Source of the DNA: Cutaneotrichosporon cavernicola
Lineage: Eukaryota; Basidiomycota; Tremellomycetes; Trichosporonales; Trichosporonaceae
Direction: 5' to 3'
Length of the DNA: 64,000 nucleotides
Assembly: GCF_030864355.1 (NCBI RefSeq)
Contig: NC_083398.1
Span: 1,302,001 to 1,366,000, forward strand
In this document: positions 42,216 through 50,914 of the stretch, piece by piece
Layout of the letters: every line of letters starts with the position of its first letter
Numbering within the stretch: position 1 is the first letter of the stretch
Notes under the pieces: model-generated
What the model saw: the letters and a program-made list of their open reading frames with translations, nothing else
Database searches by the model: none
What the model was told of the DNA's origin: nothing
Translations under genes and position numbers: made by a program

Positions 42216-43310
42216 TGTGTGATGGGTAGTTGTGAGATGCAAGTGTTGGAGGGTGGTTATTACATTCCGTGGGGGGTGGGGGGTGACGGGGGAATGACGG
42301 GCTAATCAAACCGATGTTATAGCAATTACCTTTCGGCTATGACCGTTTATTTCGAACTTTGATCCAGAAATTCGATTTAAGTCAAAGTGGAGGTCAACCC
42401 AACCCCCGGTGACACCCGAGTGGAGAGCGGCTCGCAGAATCCGACGAATGCCGTCAGCCACATCATACGACTTTGGAATCTGTCGAACAGGCAGAGACGA
42501 GGCTCACGAGACGGACGGCTGACGTGAGATGGTCATGTCGGAGATGGGCGACGGCGGAGACGACAACCGGCGAGCACAGGTGAATGTAGATTGTCAACGT
42601 CACGTGCCGCTATCGTTGTCGACGCGAATGCCGTCTTCCGATCCGAAGGACAGAGGTCGGCGATGCCCGAACTCGATGAATGCCCCAGCTCTGTTCATCC
42701 TTCGTAGACTATCACTCGCCCTCCACAGAACCCAACATCGAGACACCGCGATCATTACTACTGATACATATCTACCCCGACTCACCCCGCGCGACAGGGC
42801 GCCTGGCCCTGGTGACGAGTAGAGTGCGTGTTTAGGCGTGTCCATTTCCGTGCGCCCCCCGCCCCCAGCCCCCAGCGTGACTCGCCATCCTCGCCTCAAT
42901 TATCCAGCCTGCCTCCACCCCATCTAACCGTTCTTCCCTGTTCCCGCACGAGATCTCACCACGATCCCACGATCCGCCTTATCTCTCACTACCTCGCCAG
43001 CGTCGCCAGAAACCTCACCGAATACCGACACCAAGGTGGAGGGTAGAGGGTAGGATTGCGGGGTCGGGGTCTGGAACGCGTGGGATGCATCGTCGGCTGC
43101 GGAATGCACGTTGCGACTTTACTTGCTTTACTGCAAGTATTGGTTGTACTAGTACCTATTAGAGTGTATAACACACGTTGCGCTCCAGCTAGCCAGCGTA
43201 CACCGGTTGGCCCATCGGCCAGGCCACCGACGCTAGGACTATGAAATGGCCATGGCCGACAGGCCGATCACGTGAGGAGTGCAAGCACGAATTGTGCCAT
43301 GCAGAGCTGG

Positions 43311-43366
43311 TCGTAACTGGTAACTCGTAACTGGTAACTGGGAAGCGGTAACTGGTAACTGGGCCC
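43311..43366. repeat. TAACTGG-type short tandem repeat
   Basis: Six to seven imperfect copies of GGTAACTGGTAACTCG-like sequence in 55 bp, within the gene-poor interval. Confidence 0.8.
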
Positions 43367-44240
43367 CACTGGGGATAGGGCCCGTCGGCCAACTAAGGTT
43401 GAGCGCCGGCGGTAGATTGTGCATCTCTCTCCGGTGAGCTGTGAGGCGGTGAGCTGTGAGGCGTGTGGAATGGCCGGAATCTTCTGCTGGAGAGGGGGAG
43501 CGCTCGACCTGCTGTGGGGTGATCAAACGTGCATGTTGCAGGATTACTCCCCACAGGCCCGTCCCCGGACACTGTCAAGTCCCCCGCATCCGCCGCACTG
43601 ACCCCGACCTCATCCCAGTGGACAATGCAATGACAATTTCACCGAGCAACTGAAACCAGCCCCAGGCCCCAGCCCCAGCGGCCAGAGGCCCTGCACCTCG
43701 ACGCCATGACCAGGGCTGCCGACTTGATCATCAGCGGTATTCGGGGTGGGGTCGGAATCTACTATCAGTAGCTGATGTGAGCATGTAGACTGTATCTCGC
43801 GCATGAATGCCTAGCTCGCTTTTCGAGTCTGATTGCGGGCGATTGCGGTTGGCTGGATATTTCCATCTCAAAGTTTGTGGTGCGGTGATGGAATGCTTTG
43901 GGCCATGACGTGCCCAGCCCTGCCAACATCGCGTAACCCTGCACCACCTCTTCCGAGTTGCCCTCCGTTCTCGTATCGCAGAATTCCCACCTCCCACGCC
44001 TTGTCGGCGTCGTCACGCCCGCTCTGACTCCCTCCCCCTCCCCCTCTCCTTCTTCACATTCAGGGCGATCGGTATCCACAGAAAAATGGCCCCCTCTTGA
44101 CAAACTGACACCCCGAGCTTTAAAGGCGGTGGTTTGGACAAACTCATTTGTCCGAACACCTCCAAAACGCGCTACCTCTTTTCGTGGGTCCCCTCAACCG
44201 ACCGCACGGTGCTCTTGAACCCCGACACGTCGCCAGCTGG

Positions 44241-44248
44241 TATATACA
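44241..44248 (+). promoter_or_regulatory. TATA-like element of SCOT2
   Basis: TATATACA lies 60-67 bp upstream of the SCOT2 ATG, in an otherwise GC-rich region and after a C/T-rich tract. Position and sequence fit a core promoter element; this is inference. Confidence 0.4.
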
Positions 44249-44307
44249 CAGGTCACTACCATTGCTAGTATCGCCCCATCTTCTTCTGTTTTTCCACTCT
44301 TTTCCAA

Positions 44308-46031
44308 ATGCTCGCCCGGTTCACCTCTGTTCGCGCCGCGACCCGCGCCCTGCCCCGCGCCTCGGCTGCGCGTGTGGTTGTCGCCCGCGCCAACCTCCAG
44401 TCGCAGCGCTCGTACGCCGTCGCCGCGACCTCGGCTGGCTTCTCGGCCCTCGACTCGATCCCTGCAAAGTGCGACAACGTCGGTGACGTCCCCTACATCA
44501 AGGACCACACCGAGGGCGGCAAGCTGTACCCCAACGCTGCCGAGGCCGTCAAGGACATTGAGAGCGGCTCGATGATCCTCTCTGCTGGTTTCGGTCTCTG
44601 CGGTACTGCCGAGACTATCATCACGGCTCTCCACGAGCGCCCCGAGCTCAAGGACCTCACTGTCGTGTCCAACAACGCTGGCAACGTTGGCCAGGGTGGT
44701 CTTTGTGAGTTGCTAAATGACTAAATCCCAAGAACAGTAGCTAACTCACAGACCCCCTCATTGCTTCCAAGCAGATCTCCAAGATGATCCTCTCTTACGT
44801 TGGCACCAACAAGACCCTCTCGGACGCATACATCAACGGCGAGGTCGCCCTCGAGCTCTCGCCCCAGGGCACCATTGCCGAGCGTCTCCGCTCGGCTGCC
44901 GCTGGCATGCCCGGCTTCTACACCCGTACCGGTGCCGGCACGGCTGTCGAGACTGGTGGCATCCCCATCCAGTGGTCGCGCCCCGACGCCAACGGCAAGC
45001 AGACCGTCGCTGTCCCCGGTAACAAGAAGGAGGCCCGCGAGTTTGACGGCAAGCGCTACATCTTTGAGCCTGCGCTCAAGGGTGACGTTGCCATCTTCCG
45101 CGCTTGGAAGGTTGACAAGGCCGGTAACTGTGTGTTCCGCTACACGACGCGTGCGTTCGCTACCCTTGTTGCCAAGGCTGCTCGCATCGCCATTGTCGAG
45201 GCTGAGAACATTGTCGAGGTTGGCGACCTCCACCCCATGGAGATTGACCTTCCCGGCATCTACGTCAACCGTATCGTTCCTTCGACCGTTGAGAAGAAGA
45301 TTGAGCTCGTCACTCTCCACACTGAGGAGGGTGCCGAGGTTGACCCCGACGCCGCTCCCATGAACCCCAACCAGGAGGCTCGTATCCGCATCGCCAAGCG
45401 TGCATCCAAGGAGCTCAAGGACGGCTTCTACTGCAACCTCGGTGTCGGTATCCCCGTCCTCGCCGCCAACTACACCCCGCCCGGCGTCAACGTCTGGCTC
45501 CAGTCCGAGAACGGTATCCTCGGCATGGGCCGCTACCCTACCAAGGAGCAGCTTGACGCCGACGTCATCAATGCCGGCAAGGAGACTGTCACTCTGCGCC
45601 CCGGTGCCTCGGTCTTTGACTCTGCCGAGTCGTTCACCATGATCCGTGGTGGCCACGTCGACGTGTCCATCCTTGGCGCCATGGAGATTTCGCAGAACGG
45701 TGACCTTGCCAACTTTATGGTTCCCGGCCACCTTGTCAAGGGTATGGGTGGCGCCATGGACCTCGTGTCCAACCCCGAGTCGACAAAGGTCGTCTCCGTC
45801 ACCATGCACACGGACAAGAAGGGCAACCCCAAGATTCTCGAGGAGTGCTCCCTCCCCGTCACTGGTGTTCGCGTCGTCTCGCGCATCATCACCGACCTTG
45901 CCGTCTTTGACGTCGACCTCGAGAAGGGCGGCCTCACCCTCGTCGAGGTTGCCGAGGGCCACACCGTCGACGAGATCAAGCAGAAGACTGGCGCTCCCTT
46001 CAAGGTCGCCGACAACCTCGGCTCCTTCTAA
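44308..46031 (+). CDS. Succinyl-CoA:3-oxoacid CoA-transferase, mitochondrial (SCOT paralogue 2)
   Basis: Same reaction class as the SCOT at 8359-9966. Exons 44308-44704 and 44752-46031 give 558 residues. The N-terminus MLARFTSVRAATRALPRASA and the following RSYAVAAT form a strong mitochondrial presequence, followed by a 30-residue extension absent from paralogue 1. The alpha half has AGFGLCGTAETIITAL and SNNAGNVG; the beta half has the catalytic Glu in SENGILGMGRYP and MIRGGHVDVSILGAMEIS. Codon use is strongly C-ending and more biased than in most neighbours, suggesting high expression. Its intron lies at GGLY, about 20 residues before the position used by paralogue 1. It is the better candidate for the general acetoacetate enzyme; this division of labour is inference. 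Confidence 0.93.
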
Positions 46032-46601
46032 TCATGTACAGCTAGGGGCGTGTAGAGCTTTGGGATCATCATTGCATTGTAGTACCATCGGATGAAGCGC
46101 ATTATGGATATTGAATCATGGGTTGGTTGGGCGTAGGACGTGCTCGGGCTGCAAGTGAATCGCGCTGAGCTGAAGTGAATCGCAGCTGCACCAGGCGGCA
46201 TGTACATGAGACGTCAAGACGCAAGACAGCAGGACTGGCGCAAAGGGCACCATCAGTCAGTCACCAAGGCTCGTGCACCGAAGAATGAGCATGTGCTCGC
46301 TCCCTGTTTGTTGATGTTCGCGACGCCCGACTACCACAGAACGACGCAACATCGCTTCAACCACATGACTGACTTTTTAATGCATAAAACCACCAGTCGA
46401 CCCGACGAGCGAATCCACACCACGGGCGCCGGCAGAACTGTGGATCTTCATGGCGCCACTGAGGAAACATTCCAATATTCTCATAACCAGCGACGATGAA
46501 CGCATCACCGTCAGCGTCAGTGAGCGTGCCTTTCCCCAACCTCCCCCATTCAACTCCCACGCCTCCCCACTTCTACAGTATCCTCCCTTTACCCACTCAC
46601 C
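46032..46601. other. Intergenic region between SCOT2 and cytochrome b5 reductase
   Basis: No gene is supported. It holds the SCOT2 3' flank and the promoter of the reductase, with a pyrimidine-rich stretch near 46530-46600. Confidence 0.55.
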
Positions 46602-47751
46602 ATGCCGACGTCCAAAGACCCTACGGACGCGCCTGCGCCCTCCATAGCACACCCCGTCGCGCCCACGGCCACGGCGCCCTCCATAGCACACCTCGTCGCG
46701 CCCCTCCTGACCCACCCCGAGTTCGAGCATGACCCGCAGCTTCCTGAAGCGCTTGGCCAGCGCCGTCGGCCCGATCCGGCCCAGCGCCTTCGTCGCACCA
46801 TGGCGCCCATCTTGGACCTCGAGGCGAAGGGGCCGGTACTGGATCCCACCGTTTTCCGGCCCCTCAAGTTGGCGGGCAAGAGCCGGTTGTCACACAATAC
46901 TGCGCGGTAAGTCAGAGAGAAACTGTCACACAATACTGCGCGGTTAGTCAGAGAGAAACTGTCACACAATACTGCGCGGTAAGTCAGAGAGAAAGAAAGG
47001 CTGATACTAGTTATCGCCTCGCCCTGCCCCGCGAGACGGACAGCCTAGGCCTCCCGGTAGGCCAGCACGTCTCGCTCGCGGCAACCATTGCGGGCCGTCG
47101 CGTGATTCGTTCGTATACCCCCACGAGCCTGGACTCGGAACTGGGATACTTTGACCTCGTGGTCAAGACCTACGACAATGGGCTGATGAGTACGTATCTA
47201 GACCACCTGGCTATTGGTGCCAGTGTCCTTGTGCGCGGCCCAAAGGGACAGTTCAACTACTCTCCTTGGATGGCCAAACATCTCCTCCTCGTCGCGGGAG
47301 GAAGCGGGATCACGCCCATGTACCGCATCATCAAGAGTGCCGCCCTCGATCCGGACGACACGACAAAGATGTGTCTCGTCTTCGCCAATATCTCGGAAGA
47401 GGATGTTTGTACGTTGAATGTCGGAGGGAGCTGACAGAAGTACTGAGGAACGAACTGGACCATCTTGCTCTCAAGTCTAATGGCCGACTTGAGATCCATG
47501 TACGCTAGAAATGGACACGCTGACATCAGTACGTACTCGAACACCCGCCGCCTGGATGGAAGGGGGCAGTGGGATACGTCACGCGCGAGATGCTCGAGGA
47601 ACGGCTTCCGACAGGTGGGCCAGCGGGTGGCAAGGTCCTCCTCTGTGGACCGCCGGGTATGACCAAAGTCGTCAAGGGGGCACTCAAGGATATGGGCTAT
47701 TATGTGCCCCGGCGGCCTAGTATGATTGAGGACGACATCTTTGTCTTCTAG
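46602..47751 (+). CDS. CBR1: NADH-cytochrome b5 reductase
   Basis: FAD enzyme that passes electrons from NADH to cytochrome b5 for sterol and fatty-acid desaturation. Exons 46602-46906, 47011-47408, 47441-47499 and 47530-47751 give 327 residues. After a Pro/Ala-rich start, VLDPTVFRPLKLAGK leads to the spliced YRLALPRETDSLGLPVGQH, then RSYTPTS (FAD), GPKGQFNYSP, the NADH-binding AGGSGITPMYRII, and LLCGPPGM near the end; it ends DDIFVF. All introns are needed: reading through introns 1 and 3 meets stops. Intron 3 is 30 nt and intron 2 is 32 nt. The usual N-terminal membrane anchor is not evident in this frame. Three 36-bp repeats cover the intron 1 donor. The start codon is the least certain point. 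Confidence 0.87.
46888..46995. repeat. 36-bp tandem repeat spanning the CBR1 intron 1 donor
   Basis: Copies begin at 46888, 46924 and 46960. Each holds exon-like TGTCACACAATACTGCGCG followed by GTAAGTCAGAGAG (GTTAGT in copy 2). The first copy has the working donor at 46907; copies 2 and 3 repeat it inside the intron. Confidence 0.92.
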
Positions 47752-47905
47752 CTGTGTTAATGGACTGTGATGCAGCGGGCTGGGGCTCTGGTTAGTGGAG
47801 CACACGAGGTTGGCAGATCACGAGATCACGACCGCCGCATCGTACACGAGCCATGCATGCTCTCTACACGCTGTCGAAACCTCACACGCTATACTACACA
47901 ACCGT

Positions 47906-48588
47906 CTATGCGTCCATGGGCTGGACGAGCGTGATGTTGTCTCCCTTGAGGAGGATGCGGCCTGGGGTGAGCGACCTTGAACGAGACCTATGGCCCAAAC
48001 CCTCCGCCTCCCTCCCCATCACTCCTACTCCCCGTCGTCCTCGTACTCATCTCTCGCCTGCTCTCCCTCGCCTGCTCTCCCTCGCCTGCTCTCCCTCGCC
48101 TTCCCCCCCCCCCCCTTGCCTTTCCCCCTCCCTTGCCTTTCCCCCTCCCCCTCGCCTTTCCCCCGCCTTTCCCCCTCCCCCTTGCCTTTCCCCCGCCTTT
48201 CCCCCTCCAACACCCACCTAATGACCGGCGCGGCTTGGCCTCCTTCCCAGGCTTGGCACCGCAGTCGTACACTTCCTCGGCCTCGTCGAGAACAACGTTC
48301 ATAAACTCGTCAAAGCCAATGATGAACGCCTCGATCCGGAACTCGGTGTTGTCGAACAGCCACACCGAGACGCGCGTGCGCTGGGGTCAGCGGTGCGGGC
48401 GCAAGAATGCGGACGCAGTGTGGGTGAGCAGGCTGGCGAGTGCCAGAGTACAGCTACAACTGCTGCAAGCGGCTCGGGTTGACGAGTTGACGGTGGGCTG
48501 GCCAGCCTGCTCCACAAGCATAACCTACCTTTTGCAAGAAGCTGAAGAGGATGTTGATGGGCTGGACCATCACCTTGCGGCCCGACAT
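47906..48588 (-). CDS. Small nuclear ribonucleoprotein SmE
   Basis: Core Sm-ring protein of the spliceosomal snRNPs. Exons 48588-48529, 48380-48218 and 47961-47906 give 92 residues, the normal length. Exon 1 encodes MSGRKVMVQPINILFSFLQK; exon 2 the Sm1 motif (VWLFDNTEFRIEAFIIGFDE, FMNVVLDEAEEV); exon 3 the Sm2 motif GRILLKGDNITLVQ. Exon joints restore K-RTRVSVW and SL-GRILL exactly as in other SmE proteins. Intron 2 is 256 nt and consists largely of G- and A-rich repeats on the coding strand, unusually long for this window. It converges on CBR1, with 154 bp between stop codons. Confidence 0.95.
47962..48217 (-). repeat. Purine-rich repetitive intron 2 of SmE
   Basis: On the coding strand the intron repeats GGGGGAAAGGCGGGGGAAAG and GGCGAGGGAGAGCAG-type units over about 170 bases, including a run of 10 G. 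On the plus strand this reads CTTTCCCCC and GCTCTCCCTCGCC repeats. Confidence 0.85.
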
Positions 48589-48904
48589 GATGCGCGTTGT
48601 TTTGGGGGGTTAGCGTGGGGGGTGGGATGAGGAGTCGCTGTGCGTGGTATCGTCGGCTGTCGAGGTGGTTGTGGACTGGAGAGCTGGGCGTGAGTCTCGA
48701 GTTCAAGTTGAGTTCAAGTTGAGTTGTGTTGTTGGATTCGGCGGCGTGGGATAAAAGGAGGGAAATGGCGGCAGGGATAATCCGTCTTAATCCAATTCAT
48801 ATACACTTTGAATTTAGGAATTAGAATTCACCTCTCTCTTCTCGTATGTAGATCCAGCCAGCCCAAGCTACATGCGTGTTCTACAACCTGTCTGACTGAG
48901 CCCA
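48589..48904. other. Intergenic region between SmE promoter and Atg22-like 3' end
   Basis: No gene is supported. A GAGTTCAAGTT repeat occurs near 48697-48722, and the stretch 48780-48840 is AT-richer. Confidence 0.6.
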
Positions 48905-50717
48905 CTAGCTAGCGTCCGGCGCTTCCGGCACCTTGGTGATCCCGCGGACGTCGGCGACGGCGCCGCGCTGGGCAATGGCAAACGCGACGGCGTCCGCCCG
49001 CCCCCGCTCCATATCCACAAAGAGGGTGATGACCACCGCGGCCACGAAACACAGGATGAAGAGGAATATAAACGCGATCCACTGGGTCCCGCTCGCGTCG
49101 ACAATCGCCGCACATACATACGGCCCGACGAGCGAGGACGCGCGGTTCGTGATCCCGAACAAGCCGAAGAACATCCCCTCAAACCCCGGCGGCGTCAGAT
49201 CCGCCATCATGCTCTGCGCATACGCATAATACGGCGCCTGGCCCAGCCCAAAGACGACTTGATACAACCAGAACTCCCACCTGGTGTCAGCCCTCTCATG
49301 TGACGATGTACGTGTGGTGAAATCCAATGGTACGTGTCCAAAGGCCAATCATGCCCCAGAAGGGGATTAGGACCGTGACCAGATTGGTTATTTGGAACAT
49401 GCGTTTGGTGGGGATGGCCCGCCACCGCTGGATATACCAGAAACCATAGACGGATAGGATGGAACAGCTCGCCTGGGCTAGGCCCAGATACGTGTTCTGG
49501 AGGAAGGAGAAGTGGACGTGTTGGTTCTGGATGATGCCAACTACTGTACCAGTGGTGTTGAGCCCGTCTGCGAGCAGGAAATACGCCGCCAGGTAGATGA
49601 ACGTATACGGGAGGCGGCGGTAGTGATTCGTCGCACTTGCAATCTGCTTCCACCCCACAGTGATCCAGTGTTCGCCAACAGGGAGGGGCGGGCCAGGCCG
49701 GCTCTTCTGTACTATAAACCACGGCAGACCCAGTACGATCCAGTAGACGTTTGTCGCCGCGAGAGTGTAGTTGTTCACCATAGGGTTGTTGGCGAGCGGG
49801 AGGAGGATGGACAGGTTAAGCGCCAGAGTCAGGAGATATCCCCAGTTCGAGTGGGCTGTCGATACGGCGCTGAGGCGGTTCCTTTCCAGCATCTCGACAA
49901 TCTCGTATTGCGCCGCACTGATTTCGGCTGCGTCGAGCTGGCGCCGAGCTGCCTTTGTCCGAGGCGTGTTCCTTGCCAACCGGGGAAAAACAGATGCGTA
50001 GAACACAAGAGTGACGCCATAACTCACGAAACCGAGCACAAAAAGACCCATCGCAACCTCCCATTGCGAGGGTTGCGTGACGCCCAGAAACCCAAACTGC
50101 GACGCCCAGCACACTACCGTCGCAAGCAGCAGTACCCAGCGGCTCACGGAGCCGTAGTCTGCTGCACTGCCGATTGTCGTGAAGAGCAGCGTCATGATCG
50201 CAAAGCTCATCCCGTTCGCAATTAGGATGACGGACGCGACGGAACGCTCACGCCCTCCCCACCGGATCACGCACTGGTCGTCGGTGCAGGCGCGGCCTGT
50301 GCGCGGATCGTGACCAGCCGCAGTGGCGAGAGACTGGAAGAGGATGTTCGAGTAGTTGAGCGGCCCGACGCCGTTGTCACCGTTATAGTACAGGTAGTAG
50401 GCCTGGTGGGTGAGCGGCAGTGGTGGTGAACGACTTACCCACTCCTCCCACTTGGTGACAGTGGGTCCTTCGCCATCACGCCCGTCGATTTCGGGAGACG
50501 GGTGTTCCGTGACGACGCGGTCCTCCTGCTCCGTTACGTTCTTGACGTCCTCCGGCATAGGTGTGCGGGATGAAGATGCTATGTCGGATGACGCCCCGAT
50601 AGACGAGGCTGGTCTTAAGCTGGATGTCCCAGAGCCTGAAGCGACAGGCGGGAGCAGCGGCGTCCTCTCATCCGCAAGTCCCACATGCACCGCGCGGCTG
50701 CTTCTATCGGCCAGCAT
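48905..50717 (-). CDS. Atg22-like vacuolar membrane transporter
   Basis: Major facilitator of the Atg22 family, which exports amino acids from the vacuole after autophagy. Exons 50717-50439, 50402-49312 and 49280-48905 give 581 residues. A 90-residue hydrophilic start contains DERTPLLPP, a dileucine-type vacuolar sorting motif. After intron 1 the family block AYYLYYNGDNGVGPLNYSNI follows, then about 11-12 membrane helices (ILIANGMSFAIMTLLF, WVLLLATVVCWASQFGFLGV, FIYLAAYFLLADGLNTTGTV and others). The C-terminal part has YAQSMMADLTPPGFEGMFFG LFGITNRASSLVGPY. Intron 2 is 31 nt with a GTACAT donor. The ATG at 50717 was chosen because the frame upstream has no other ATG. Confidence 0.85.
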
Positions 50718-50914
50718 GGCGCATGTTGATTTGTTGTTTGTGTCAAGTTCTGAATTGTCTAACGGCAAGCTAGCCGGATTGTTGTCGGGCCGTGCCTGAG
50801 TGTCATGTGGTCATTTGTGTCTCAGCATCTCAACATCTCACCAGCTTGCACATCCGAAATCAAAGTCTACATGTGCATACCAATGGTCTATGAATACTCC
50901 GTCTCCTCTTCCGC

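Larger units (their letters stand above)
42216..44307. other. Long gene-poor interval upstream of SCOT2
   Basis: About 2.1 kb with no gene I can support. It contains a GTAACTG-type repeat near 43313-43365 and a repeated GGTGAGCTGTGAGGC near 43432-43462. The last 250 bp show promoter features of SCOT2 (C/T-rich tract near 44020-44050, TATA-like box). Short frames here lack motifs. Confidence 0.5.

Noticed and set aside
42216..44307. Search for a mobile element in the gene-poor interval
   Set aside because: Only short local repeats were seen; no terminal inverted repeats, target-site duplication, transposase or reverse transcriptase motif could be found by eye.
44721..45962. 413-codon open frame antisense to nearly all of SCOT2
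   Set aside because: Shadow of SCOT2 caused by its strong C-ending codon bias; Leu/Val/Gly/Asp-rich with no domain.
46888..46995. 36-bp repeats considered as a small CRISPR-like array
   Set aside because: Copies are directly adjacent with no unique spacers, and the unit consists of the CBR1 exon end plus its intron start.
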